NCBI RefSeq assembly: GCF_003043945.1
Contig: NZ_PYXG01000003.1
Location: forward strand, 223,501-287,500
Reading direction: 5' to 3'
Source of the DNA: Prevotella sp. oral taxon 376
GTDB taxonomy: Bacteria > Bacteroidota > Bacteroidia > Bacteroidales > Bacteroidaceae
DNA length: 64,000 nt
Shown: positions 16,672 to 24,536 of the stretch, one piece after another
How the letters are laid out: each line of letters begins with the position of its first letter
Numbering within the stretch: the first letter of the stretch is position 1
Position numbers and translations under genes: made by a program
Notes under the pieces: generated by a model
Database searches by the model: none
Told to the model about the DNA's origin: nothing
The model's input: only the letters and a program-made list of their open reading frames with translations

Positions 16672-17862
16672 TCATAATACGCCCTTGTAATTCAGCAGCA
16701 GGTCATTGGCGTTTTGTAAATCTTTGGGCGTATAAATGTCTGTGATAAGGATTGAGGAATGCCGCGCCTGGTCCCTTACAGTTAGAATATCCGTATTGGC
16801 ACGAAGCATGTTGGTGATTCCTGTATCCTTCAGGCTGTAGAACTTATAGCGATCTGTCATTTTTAGATTTTTCCGTATGTAATGATGCCAATAGTCCCGG
16901 AATGATTTTTCGCTTCTTCGCTCTGGTCCGGGAGCAAATCCGTGACTAAACAAGTAATAATTGCTTGGGCTGTCGAAGATGTGCAGGTCAATCATCAGTC
17001 TGAGAACATGGTCAGGCATGGTTAGCAGCGCGTCATTATGATTCTTTGTATTCAGGCCATGAAGAAACAGAGTCTTCTTCTTGATGTTGAAGTCGCCAAT
17101 CTTTAGATAGCTCATTTCTTTCGGGCGCACAAAGAGGTAGTGAAGAATGTAGCATGCGAGCAGGTAATGCCTGTTGTGTTTCCATGCCCAGTTTTTAATT
17201 TTTATCAACACATCATCGGGTATGACATCCCGGTTCTTTAGTTGCCGATTTCGCTTAACGCAAGAATAGCCCTCTGTGGGATCGTTTGGAATATACCCGC
17301 GTTCGACCAGATATTTGCAAAAAGTCTTAAGCCATGATAGATAGTTATTTCTTGTCCTTATCGTATTGTTTCTGTCAATAAAGATGTAGTCCAGGAATTG
17401 TCCTACCAGAACTTTGTTAAACTGGTAGCTATAATGCAGGTTGATTTTCTCTTTCTCCTTCCATTTCCTCAGTATTCGGATCCGACTGGTATAAGACGCG
17501 ACGGTGTCTTCCCTCATGTTGCCTTCTCCAAGCATCTTTAGTAGATATTCTTCATACCTCCCGCAAGCATCATCAAAGGATGTGTATTCCAGAGGCTGCA
17601 CAATCTCCACCCACGGGTTCCATCCCTGCACGAGTTTTTCCGTCAGCCTCTTGATGAGAGCCTCTCCGTATGCGCGTTGCGCCCTCTTGCCCTTGATATG
17701 CCCAAGCATAAATTTTTTCAGGCACATCTTTCCTCGGGAAGGATCGAACGCTGAAAGAGATACATAACATTCCGAAGCCTGATGTAGCCTCGGGGTTTTC
17801 CAAGCGACAATCTCCTCGATGGCTGTCTTTCTTTTTTGAGTAACAAAATTTTTTTTAGGCAT
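16672..17862 (-). CDS. Tyrosine-recombinase integrase (phage)
   Basis: A 396-residue tyrosine recombinase that should join phage and host DNA at the tRNA-Pro site. The N-terminal part (to about 200) has the arm-binding and SAM-like core-binding pattern (YEEYLLKMLGEGNMREDTVASY). The catalytic half shows the first Arg in LFVRPKEMSYL, the Lys in LNTKNHNDAL, the second His in ARHSSILITDIYT and the nucleophile Tyr in DIYTPKD. The usual HxxR box is replaced by YSLKDTG, so the His and Arg of that box are changed. Similar variants occur in Bacteroidales integrases, as I recall. The start lies 125 bp from the 3' end of tRNA-Pro. Confidence 0.85.
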   Translation of the reverse strand: MPKKNFVTQKRKTAIEEIVAWKTPRLHQASECYVSLSAFDPSRGKMCLKKFMLGHIKGKRAQRAYGEALIKRLTEKLVQGWNPWVEIVQPLEYTSFDDACGRYEEYLLKMLGEGNMREDTVASYTSRIRILRKWKEKEKINLHYSYQFNKVLVGQFLDYIFIDRNNTIRTRNNYLSWLKTFCKYLVERGYIPNDPTEGYSCVKRNRQLKNRDVIPDDVLIKIKNWAWKHNRHYLLACYILHYLFVRPKEMSYLKIGDFNIKKKTLFLHGLNTKNHNDALLTMPDHVLRLMIDLHIFDSPSNYYLFSHGFAPGPERRSEKSFRDYWHHYIRKNLKMTDRYKFYSLKDTGITNMLRANTDILTVRDQARHSSILITDIYTPKDLQNANDLLLNYKGVL

Positions 17863-17908
17863 TTCTAAATTTTTGAGTGAAATGCCCGATTGATTTAACT
17901 ATAGAATT

Positions 17909-17929
17909 TCTCGCCGACTTTTCGCCGAC
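17909..17929. repeat. Short tandem direct repeat beside the integrase
   Basis: The word TCGCCGAC occurs twice, 11 bases apart, between the integrase start and the tRNA terminator. Paired short repeats next to an integrase often serve as arm-type or excisionase sites. That reading is inference only. Confidence 0.35.
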
Positions 17930-17941
17930 CTTTTTACCCCC

Positions 17942-17982
17942 GACAAAGCAAAAGAAACTGATTATCAGCCACTTTGCTTTGT
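17942..17982 (-). terminator. Terminator of the tRNA-Pro transcript
   Basis: On the minus strand ACAAAGCAAAG and CTTTTGCTTTGT can pair around a 17-base loop just after the tRNA 3' end. Whether this hairpin belongs to the host or came with the phage is unknown. Confidence 0.45.
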
Positions 17983-17987
17983 TTTGG

Positions 17988-18025
17988 TCGGGATGACCAG
18001 ACTCGAACTGGCGACCCCTTCGTCC
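17988..18025. other. Probable attachment site (3' part of tRNA-Pro)
   Basis: Phages of this type usually recombine in the T-arm/acceptor part of a tRNA and restore it. The matching second copy would lie at the other prophage end, outside this window, so the core length cannot be set here. Confidence 0.4.
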
Positions 18026-18060
18026 CGAACGAAGTACGCTACCAACTGCGCTACATCCCG
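17988..18060 (-). tRNA. tRNA-Pro (anticodon CGG)
   Basis: A 73-base cloverleaf with acceptor CGGGATG pairing with CATCCCG, a D arm containing AGTTGGTA, an anticodon stem CTTCG/CGAAG with loop TTCGGGA (anticodon CGG), and a T arm CCAGTTCGAGTCTGG. No CCA is encoded. Its 3' end faces the integrase, so it is the likely integration target. Confidence 0.92.
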
Positions 18061-18070
18061 ATTGCGGGTG

Positions 18071-18078
18071 CAAAGATA
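18071..18078 (-). promoter_or_regulatory. -7 element of the tRNA-Pro promoter
   Basis: Read on the minus strand the bases are TATCTTTG, a perfect TAnnTTTG box, 10 bases before the tRNA 5' end. No convincing -33 element is seen. Confidence 0.5.
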
Positions 18079-18118
18079 CGGTAAAAATATGAAACGAGGG
18101 AATTTTTATAGGGAAAAA

Positions 18119-18150
18119 TTTGCAGATTCGGCTTTAAAAGCGTATCTTTG
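18119..18150 (+). promoter_or_regulatory. Promoter of tRNA-Phe (and the gene behind it)
   Basis: TTTG (18119-18122), a 20-base spacer, then TATCTTTG (18143-18150). Both elements match the Bacteroidetes consensus, and the tRNA starts 18 bases further. Confidence 0.75.
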
Positions 18151-18168
18151 CATCACTTTTTCATACTT

Positions 18169-18241
18169 GGTACCTTAGCTCAGGTGGTAGAGCAATGGAC
18201 TGAAAATCCATGTGTCCTTGGTTCAACTCCAAGAGGTACCA
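18169..18241 (+). tRNA. tRNA-Phe (anticodon GAA)
   Basis: A 73-base cloverleaf with acceptor GGTACCT/AGGTACC, D arm GCTC-AGGTGGTA-GAGC, anticodon stem ATGGA/TCCAT with loop CTGAAAA (anticodon GAA), and T arm CTTGG-TTCAACT-CCAAG. No CCA is encoded. Confidence 0.93.
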
Positions 18242-18256
18242 CATATATTAGTCTTT

Positions 18257-20449
18257 ATGAGAAAGTTTAGAAGATTATTCCTGATTGTTCTTATTGCCCT
18301 TTGTTCCATGCCGTCGAGAGGGCAGATCTTGCTGGTGAAAGACGGAAAAGCCAAGGCTTCCATCGTTTTGACCGACCCAACTGCCGAAACCCGGCAGGCT
18401 GCCGAGTTGCTGAATAAGTTTGTCGAACGCATATCGGGCACTCAACTGCCCTTGGCACCCCAGTCGAAAGTCAGGCGAAACGGCGTGTTCATCGGTGGAA
18501 AGAGCGCAGGTTTGGACACCGACGGTTATCAGGTGGAGTGCCGCGCCGGCTCGCTGTTCATCACTTCGGGGGGTGGTCGGGGAGCGATTTATGGCGTCGT
18601 GGCCCTGTTGGAGCAGTATATGGGTGTGAACTATTGGGCTTATAAAGCCTACGACTGCCCCCGCAGGCCGACCCTTGAGTTGCCCGCGATGCGGTTGCGC
18701 GAGGTTCCCGCCTTCCGTTTCCGCCAGACTTTCAGCTATGGAAACGATGATCCCGACTATGTATTATGGTATAGGCTGAACCATCAGAGTGAGGTGTTCG
18801 CCTCTAATCTCTGGGTGCATACCTTCAACCAAATACTTCCGGCCTCGATATATGGTACGAGCCATCCTGAATACTACTCCTTCCTGAACGGCGAACGGCG
18901 GCCGGGGGCGCATAGCCAGTGGTGCCTTACAAATCCAGAAGTTTTCGAGCTCGCCTGCCAGAAGATTGATTCCATCTTCAAGGCGAACCCGGGGAAGACC
19001 ATGATCAGCGTGAGCCAGAACGACGGCAACAATACTTATTGCCAGTGCGAGGCATGTCGGGCGGTGGACGAATATGAGGGCTCGCCCTCGGGTAACCTCA
19101 TCCGATTCCTCAATAAACTGGCGGAACGGTTTCCCGACAAGCAGTTCTCCACCCTTGCTTATCTCTATAGCATGCACCCGCCGAGGCATGTGAGGCCACT
19201 GCCCAATGTCAACATCATGCTCTGCGACATCGACTGCAAGCGCGAGGTGCCGCTCACGGACAATGCATCGGGCCGTGACTTCATGCGTGCCCTTGAAGGA
19301 TGGGCTCGCATCTCTGACAATATCTTCGTATGGGACTATGGGATTAATTTCGATAACATGATTGTTCCTTTCCCCAACTTCCATATCCTGCAGAAGAATC
19401 TGCAACTTTTCAAGAAGAACCATGCCACCATGGTCTTTGAGCAGGTCAACGGACAGCGGGGCACCGACTTCTCGGAAATGCGTGCCTATATGCTCGGCAA
19501 GCTGATGTGGAACCCTAATCTTAATGCCGATTCGTTGATGCAGACTTTCCTCAACGGCTATTATGGCAAGGCAGGCAAGTATCTTTATGAGTATCAGAAG
19601 GTGTTGCAGGGAGCTTTGCTGGCTTCGAATACCGACCTCTGGATCTATGATTCGCCCGTTTCCCACAAGGAAGGAATGCTCAATGGGCATTGTATGGCGG
19701 TGTATCAGGAACTCTTCGACAAGGCTGAAGCTTCCGTGCGCGGGGATAGCATGCATCTCGCAAGGGTGCAGATAGCCCGTCTGCCCATACAGTATAGCGA
19801 ACTCGAAATAGCCCGTACGCAGACCGGACTTGACAAGGCGGCCGTGGAGCGCAAGCTCGAGACTTTCAGGGAGCGCTGCGCGAAGTATCATATTGTCCAC
19901 CTCAATGAGCGTAATAATCTTGTGCCTGATTACTGCCGGCTTTATGAGGAACGCTTCCTGCCCCATGTCAACAGCAACAAGGCCGCGGGCGCCAAGGTGG
20001 TGTGGAACCACGCGCCGGCCGCCCGCTATCAGCCTATTGCCGACAAGGCTCTCACCGACGGGCTTTATGGTGGCGCGTCGTATGTGGAGAGTTGGGTAGG
20101 ATGGGAAGGCGAGGATGCCGACTTCGTACTGGATATGGGTGAGAAGAAAACTTTCAGCAGCATCACGACCGACTTTCTGATGCAGTCGGGGGCATGGGTG
20201 TTGCTTCCCCAAAGCGTAACCTATAGTTATTCTCAGGACGGTAAGACCTTTACTGACTTGGGTACTCGTGAGTTTGTCGAGGACCGCGACCCCAGTATCA
20301 AATTCGTTCCCGGCGAGGTGAAAGGGCCTTCTCCCGTTACGGCGCGTTATATCCGCGTGGTGGTAAAGACCATCGGCCTGTGCCCATCGTGGCATTATGG
20401 AGTAGGCTATCCGGCCTGGTTCTTCCTTGACGAGGTGAATGTGAAATAA
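18257..20449 (+). CDS. DUF4838 secreted glycoside-hydrolase-like protein
   Basis: A 730-residue exported protein of the DUF4838 group, which is common in gut Bacteroidales and predicted to act on host or plant glycans. The signal peptide is residues 1 to about 22 (MRKFRRLFLIVLIALCSM, cleavage after SRG). Residues about 30-110 (ILTDPTAETRQAAELLNKF) match the GH67/GH20-type N-terminal beta-alpha domain. The middle is a TIM-barrel-like region with SVSQNDGNNTYCQCEAC. The last 150 residues (YSQDGKTFTDLGTREF) look like an F5/8-type carbohydrate-binding sandwich. I chose the ATG at 18257 because an upstream frame would run into tRNA-Phe. No terminator separates it from the tRNA. Substrate unknown. 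Confidence 0.75.
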   Translation: MRKFRRLFLIVLIALCSMPSRGQILLVKDGKAKASIVLTDPTAETRQAAELLNKFVERISGTQLPLAPQSKVRRNGVFIGGKSAGLDTDGYQVECRAGSLFITSGGGRGAIYGVVALLEQYMGVNYWAYKAYDCPRRPTLELPAMRLREVPAFRFRQTFSYGNDDPDYVLWYRLNHQSEVFASNLWVHTFNQILPASIYGTSHPEYYSFLNGERRPGAHSQWCLTNPEVFELACQKIDSIFKANPGKTMISVSQNDGNNTYCQCEACRAVDEYEGSPSGNLIRFLNKLAERFPDKQFSTLAYLYSMHPPRHVRPLPNVNIMLCDIDCKREVPLTDNASGRDFMRALEGWARISDNIFVWDYGINFDNMIVPFPNFHILQKNLQLFKKNHATMVFEQVNGQRGTDFSEMRAYMLGKLMWNPNLNADSLMQTFLNGYYGKAGKYLYEYQKVLQGALLASNTDLWIYDSPVSHKEGMLNGHCMAVYQELFDKAEASVRGDSMHLARVQIARLPIQYSELEIARTQTGLDKAAVERKLETFRERCAKYHIVHLNERNNLVPDYCRLYEERFLPHVNSNKAAGAKVVWNHAPAARYQPIADKALTDGLYGGASYVESWVGWEGEDADFVLDMGEKKTFSSITTDFLMQSGAWVLLPQSVTYSYSQDGKTFTDLGTREFVEDRDPSIKFVPGEVKGPSPVTARYIRVVVKTIGLCPSWHYGVGYPAWFFLDEVNVK

Positions 20450-20475
20450 TCCTATGAACTGCAGGATATGCAGGC

Positions 20476-20523
20476 AACGGGGATTCCCATTCATGGCCGA
20501 TGCGCCACATGGGAATCCCCGTT
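20476..20523. terminator. Bidirectional terminator between DUF4838 gene and murF
   Basis: A perfect 15-bp stem (20476-20490 with 20509-20523), 18-base loop, followed by TTCTGTTGTT. It sits between the two convergent genes. Confidence 0.8.
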
Positions 20524-20554
20524 TCTGTTGTTAGCTCCTGTTCTCACTCCTTTT

Positions 20555-21862
20555 TTAGAGAATTTCTGGCAACTGGAAGAGCTGGATACCATTGCTGCCC
20601 TTTATAAGGATGTAATGGTTCGTGAAAGGTTCGGCGGCAATGGCTTCCTTCACCGCTGCCACATCCTTGAACTTGCGGAAGTCGCAGTTGGTTTTCATGA
20701 ACTCCTCGCCTACCAACCAGACTTGTTTCAGGGAGGTGGTTTTCAAGTAGTCTACAATCTTCTGGTGTTCTTCCCGCGAGGCTTCTCCCAGCTCACGCAT
20801 GTCGCCGAGGATGGCCATCTTATGATCCACCTGCATCATCACGAAGTTTTCCAGTGCGGCCCGCATACTCGTGGGGTTGGCGTTGTAAGCGTCCACGATG
20901 AGCTTGTTGTGATTCGTTACGGTGAGTTGGCTTCGGTTGTTGCCGGGAACATAGTTCTCCAGGGCGTGCTTTATCTGCTCCGGCGTTACCCCGAAATGCA
21001 GCCCCACGGTGATGGCGGCGAGCATGTTGCTGAGGTTGTATGTACCGATGAGATGTGTCTGGACCTCCTGTGGGGCGATGCCGTTTCCGTGCCAGACGAA
21101 CTTCAGGAAGGGCGCACATTTCGCGAGCTCGCCTTTTATTTCAGCCTCAACGGTCCTGTCGGCGGAATATCTCTCTATGGCGGCAAATTTTCTCTTGGCC
21201 GCCATGCCCGCAAGATAGGGGTTGCCGGCATCCAGGAAAAGGAGACACTGGTGTGCTTCGAGGTAGTCATAGAGTTCGCCCTTGGTTCTTTTCACCCCGT
21301 CAAACGAGCCGAATCCCTGCAGATGGGCCATCCCCACATTGGTAATCAGGCCGCAGGTGGGCTCTACATAGTCTACAAGAGCCTTTATGTCGCCCGGGTG
21401 GGAGGCACCCATCTCGATGACGGCGATGTCGTGCTCCTTTCGGATTTGCAGCAAAGTCTTGGGCACGCCTACATCGTTGTTGAAATTGCCTTCAGTGTGC
21501 AGCACGCTGTATTTTTCTGAAAGCACGGCCGAGAGCAGTTCTTTGGTAGTGGTCTTCCCGTTTGTACCGGTAATGCCGATAACCGGAATGTGAAACTGGC
21601 GCCGATGTTCGCGGGCAAGTTCCTTGTAGGTCGTGAGGCAGTCGGCTGTGAGAATATAGCGTGGGTCGCCCATTTTATAGTATTCGGGTTCATCCACAAT
21701 GGCGTAAGAACACCCCTTGTCGAGCGCTGACTGAGCAAATTTGTTTCCATTGAAATGGGTTCCCTTGAGTGCCAGGAAAATGCTTCCTTCCGGACAGTCG
21801 CGGCTGTCGGTGGTTATCACGGGATGTTCCTCGTAAAGCTTATACAGTTGCTTGATATCCAT
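20555..21862 (-). CDS. murF: UDP-N-acetylmuramoyl-tripeptide--D-alanyl-D-alanine ligase
   Basis: A 435-residue cytoplasmic Mur ligase that adds D-Ala-D-Ala to the peptidoglycan precursor. The ATP-binding P-loop GITGTNGKTTTKEL is near residue 100. The ligase core includes EGNFNNDVGVPKTLL and IEMGASHPGDI, the ATPase/Mur region has VGMAHLQGFGSFDGVKRTKGEL, and the C-terminal domain carries VDAYNANPTSMRAAL. I use the ATG at 21862 because the longer upstream start falls in the promoter repeat and adds residues unlike MurF. The gene is not in a mur cluster here and stands alone between two terminated units. Its promoter is in the 75-bp repeat just upstream. Confidence 0.95.
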   Translation of the reverse strand: MDIKQLYKLYEEHPVITTDSRDCPEGSIFLALKGTHFNGNKFAQSALDKGCSYAIVDEPEYYKMGDPRYILTADCLTTYKELAREHRRQFHIPVIGITGTNGKTTTKELLSAVLSEKYSVLHTEGNFNNDVGVPKTLLQIRKEHDIAVIEMGASHPGDIKALVDYVEPTCGLITNVGMAHLQGFGSFDGVKRTKGELYDYLEAHQCLLFLDAGNPYLAGMAAKRKFAAIERYSADRTVEAEIKGELAKCAPFLKFVWHGNGIAPQEVQTHLIGTYNLSNMLAAITVGLHFGVTPEQIKHALENYVPGNNRSQLTVTNHNKLIVDAYNANPTSMRAALENFVMMQVDHKMAILGDMRELGEASREEHQKIVDYLKTTSLKQVWLVGEEFMKTNCDFRKFKDVAAVKEAIAAEPFTNHYILIKGSNGIQLFQLPEIL

Positions 21863-21880
21863 TTTTCCAGTTTGAATTTG

Positions 21881-21955
21881 CTGCAAACTTACTAAAAATA
21901 TTCTGAACGGCGACAAGAGAAGAAGAAAAAGTGGATTGGATTCTGTCGAGGGGGC
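21881..21955. repeat. 75-bp direct repeat, murF-side copy
   Basis: These 75 bases are identical to 23864-23938. Read on the minus strand they hold the murF promoter. With the second copy they bracket the restriction-modification genes; the distance from one copy to the other is 1,983 bases. Confidence 0.9.
21884..21916 (-). promoter_or_regulatory. murF promoter (in the repeat)
   Basis: On the minus strand the -7 box is TAAGTTTG (21884-21891), a perfect TAnnTTTG match, with TTGT 21 bases further upstream (21913-21916). MurF starts 22 bases after the box. The whole signal lies inside the 75-bp repeat. Confidence 0.6.
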
Positions 21956-22028
21956 AGCAGTGGAAAGTGGTGAAGATTAGGAGTAGAGGAGGAATGGGCG
22001 GGTCGGTATTCGATAAAGGGTATCGAGT

Positions 22029-23060
22029 TTAAGGCTTGGAGGAACTCAAGTCGATGAATTCCGTCTCGTTCCCGAACAAGTTGCCTTCTCCGGCCTCGAG
22101 CCTTTTCCTCGTTATTTCTATTGCCAGATCCGTCTTGTCGATGCCTATCCAGCTCCGTCTGTTCCTTGCCGAGGCCTCTAATGTCGTTCCCGAACCGCAA
22201 AAGGGATCGAGGACAATACTATCCGGCTCGGAGGAAGTCCGCACGATGAGTTCTATCAGGGCAATGTTCTTTTCAGTGGGATAAATAGGATATTGCGGGT
22301 CTTTGAAGTCTGTCCAGATGTCTTGGAACCGCTTGCCGTACTTCTCGTCGGCATAGATGATTTTGCGGGGATTGCCATTCGCCGACCATTCTATCAGTCC
22401 TTCCTTGTCCCATTGATCCATGATTTCCACGCTTGTCCTCCAATGCCTGCCCGCTGGGGGCATCATCCCCTTGAATTCTTGTGGATTATTTGATTCCCCG
22501 GGAGCGTGTATTGGCACAGTAGTATAGCGTCTTCCATCCTGATCTGTTTTAGGAAACAGTCTCACGATATCTGATTCGGCATATGGTTTAAGCGGCTCAT
22601 TCCAGATGGGATTTGTTGTCTTTGTATAGAACAGGATCATGTCTTTTATATTGCCGTAGCCGATTCGCTTGAAGTTCTTTGGATTGCATTTCACCCTCGT
22701 TATGTCGTTTCTGAAGTTCTCAATGCCGAACACCTCGTCCATCATCACTTTCAGATAATGGCCTATTTTGTAGTCCGTATGCAGATAGATAGACCCTCTC
22801 TCGGAGAGCAGCTCTCGCATGAGAAGTAGCCGTTCTCTGATATATTCCACGAAATCCCTGCCCAGTAGTTTGTCGGTATAGGCTATGTCTCCCTTGGCAG
22901 AGTTGCTGATGGTGCTTGCTCTGCCGTCTGTGATGGTGAAGTTCACATTCGTTGCGAAGGGCGGGTCGGTATAGATGAGGTCTACCTTGCCCGCAAGTTG
23001 CCTCTGCTCGATTAAGAACTTGAGTGCGTTTATGTTGTCGCCTTTGATAAGAGTGTTCAT
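22029..23060 (-). CDS. Type II DNA methyltransferase (N6-adenine or N4-cytosine, beta class)
   Basis: A 343-residue amino-methyltransferase. Motif IV TDPPFATN comes first (about residue 32), and the AdoMet motif I region DPFCGSGTTLEASARNRRSW is near the C-terminus (about 296), the order of the beta class. DPPF points to adenine-N6 more than cytosine-N4. The target-recognition part is residues about 110-250. It starts two bases after the endonuclease stop, so the endonuclease gene comes first in one transcript. It should protect host DNA from the partner endonuclease. Recognition sequence unknown. Confidence 0.9.
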   Translation of the reverse strand: MNTLIKGDNINALKFLIEQRQLAGKVDLIYTDPPFATNVNFTITDGRASTISNSAKGDIAYTDKLLGRDFVEYIRERLLLMRELLSERGSIYLHTDYKIGHYLKVMMDEVFGIENFRNDITRVKCNPKNFKRIGYGNIKDMILFYTKTTNPIWNEPLKPYAESDIVRLFPKTDQDGRRYTTVPIHAPGESNNPQEFKGMMPPAGRHWRTSVEIMDQWDKEGLIEWSANGNPRKIIYADEKYGKRFQDIWTDFKDPQYPIYPTEKNIALIELIVRTSSEPDSIVLDPFCGSGTTLEASARNRRSWIGIDKTDLAIEITRKRLEAGEGNLFGNETEFIDLSSSKP

Positions 23061-23062
23061 TG

Positions 23063-23842
23063 TCAGATGGAGTTTAGGAAACTGCGAAGCAGCAGGGCGC
23101 TCATGATGTTGTGGTCGGAATGCTTGCCTGTTATATCCTTGTACATCTTGCCATCCCCCTTGATGTAGACCACTCCGTCTAATATCGCTATTTTTATGGC
23201 ATCCGCATGGCTCTCGAGAGTTGCGATGGCATCATTGAATTGGGCATTCTGATGACCGCCTATGTCGGACAGGAATTTAGCTTCCCCGATGATAAATTGC
23301 CCGTTTATGCGCGCCAGAAAGTCTAAACCTTTCTCGTGGGTATAGGCCAGTTTCTGTCTCGCGAAGTCTTCCATTTCCTTGTCTGATGCGCTCAAAATGG
23401 CATTCCCATTCGTATTCTTGAAGTCTTCTAAACACAAAGTAGGAAATCCTAAAGCGCCAGATCTCACCCAATTCTTGAACATGGGGCCGATTTGTCGATT
23501 GGTTTCTTTAGGTTGGCTGCATTTCTCGTATAAGTTGCCCAAATCCATTTCCCTGATTTCTGCTGCCAGCCGGTTTACGGTTTTAGGGTTTCTTGCAAGT
23601 GCGCTCCTGTCTCTTTTGAGATATGCCACATAGCTGTCTTTGATGGGGAAAATCTCTAAATCGAGCAAGCTCAGTATGAGTGCGTGATTATCTGTCGAGT
23701 TATAGGCGGCCTCCACGCGTTTCCATTTGGCATTGTCTATATCCCTTATGCCGTTGGGAATTGTCGGGTATACCTTGAAGAGATCATCTAAATATGACCT
23801 TTGCGATGCGTAGTCGATGCTTTGCTCTAAGAACCAGTTCAT
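23063..23842 (-). CDS. Type II restriction endonuclease partner
   Basis: A 259-residue protein with a PD-(D/E)xK-like active site. GLDFLARINGQFIIGEAKF has the Asp of the first element (about residue 174) and the spaced Glu-x-Lys of the second. SDIGGHQNAQFND, just after it, is the kind of conserved tail seen in several restriction enzymes. I am not sure of its named family (Tsp45I-like enzymes have a similar phrase, from memory only). The gene stands directly upstream of the methyltransferase, with no controller gene in between. Its promoter is the second copy of the murF promoter. No DNA-damage or lack-of-methylation control is visible. Confidence 0.75.
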   Translation of the reverse strand: MNWFLEQSIDYASQRSYLDDLFKVYPTIPNGIRDIDNAKWKRVEAAYNSTDNHALILSLLDLEIFPIKDSYVAYLKRDRSALARNPKTVNRLAAEIREMDLGNLYEKCSQPKETNRQIGPMFKNWVRSGALGFPTLCLEDFKNTNGNAILSASDKEMEDFARQKLAYTHEKGLDFLARINGQFIIGEAKFLSDIGGHQNAQFNDAIATLESHADAIKIAILDGVVYIKGDGKMYKDITGKHSDHNIMSALLLRSFLNSI

Positions 23843-23863
23843 ATTTGGTTATGCTTTTTGTTT

Positions 23864-23938
23864 CTGCAAACTTACTAAAAATATTCTGAACGGCGACAAG
23901 AGAAGAAGAAAAAGTGGATTGGATTCTGTCGAGGGGGC
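23864..23938. repeat. 75-bp direct repeat, endonuclease-side copy
   Basis: Identical over all 75 bases to 21881-21955. It lies 21 bases before the endonuclease start and carries a complete copy of the promoter found in front of murF. Confidence 0.9.
23867..23899 (-). promoter_or_regulatory. Promoter copy driving the R-M genes
   Basis: TAAGTTTG on the minus strand at 23867-23874 with TTGT at 23896-23899, the same signal as at murF. The endonuclease ATG is 24 bases downstream. Confidence 0.6.
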
Positions 23939-24435
23939 TTTAGATGAAAGCGCTTGCCGCCGGAGGATGGGGAGGGATGGTTGATCATAGATGAGAAAAT
24001 CCGTTTTCGGAATTTATTTTATAAAACGCTACTAATAATATCGGAAATCACTTGCATGACACCTCACGAAATGCAACGGGTCTGAGGTCTGTGGCAAAAC
24101 GGCCTTATTTCTGGAGTTTTCTAAGATTTTGGAAATCAGGGACTTGTGGGTTTCCTGTCGTTTTCCGGGCGCCAAAAGACCGTTAAATACCCTGTCGGGA
24201 GCGACTTTTAGGGCAGTCGGAAGCGGCAAAAAGGAAAGTGAAAAGCCGTTGAAAGGGATACCGATGGCCGTTATCAGCTCTGTAAAAGGGCGCCTTCTGC
24301 GATTCTAAGGGTTATTTTTCATCATTCCGGAGAGTATTTCCATCCTAAAGTTTAAAAATATTTTGTAATGATTTTGGAATAAATTTATTTTACATGTGAT
24401 ATCCTTTTGCCCATCTCCGGTTTCTTTCCAGAATG
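23939..24435. other. Non-coding stretch between R-M genes and folP
   Basis: About 500 bases without a supported gene on either strand. It contains no clear hairpin, tRNA or repeat. It could be a decayed gene region or the original upstream flank of murF. Confidence 0.5.
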
Positions 24436-24528
24436 TATATTTGTGAGGAATTGTCGTGTCTTGTATGGACATAAGAATGAAAAAAATGCGTCTTGCGTGC
24501 CAGAAGCAAGATATTTTTCGTATATTTG
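24436..24528 (+). promoter_or_regulatory. Two -7 boxes upstream of folP
   Basis: TATATTTG occurs at 24436-24443 and at 24521-24528, both perfect TAnnTTTG. The near one would give a transcript starting only a few bases before the ATG at 24537; the far one leaves a leader of about 90 bases. No strong -33 element accompanies either. Confidence 0.5.
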
Positions 24529-24536
24529 CGAGTGAT

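Larger units (their letters stand above)
1..17987. mobile_element. Prophage, right-hand part (tail module and integrase)
   Basis: The stretch carries tail genes in typical phage order: a small protein before the tape measure, the tape measure, a distal tail protein, a very large fibre-like protein and small receptor-type proteins. They are followed by a tyrosine integrase on the opposite strand, whose start lies about 125 bp from the 3' end of tRNA-Pro(CGG). Integration next to a tRNA 3' end with the integrase at the border is the classic prophage layout. No terminase, portal, capsid, lysis or repressor gene is visible, so those should lie left of base 1, as should the second attachment site. 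Genes are tightly packed, several with ATGA overlaps. Whether the phage is complete cannot be judged here. Confidence 0.85.

Noticed and set aside
18764..20494. A 576-codon open frame on the minus strand opposite the DUF4838 gene
   Set aside because: The plus-strand protein has a signal peptide and recognisable domains; the antisense frame has none.
21881..23938. R-M genes as an insertion sequence or transposon
   Set aside because: No transposase and no terminal inverted repeats are visible; the flanks are a long direct repeat holding a promoter.
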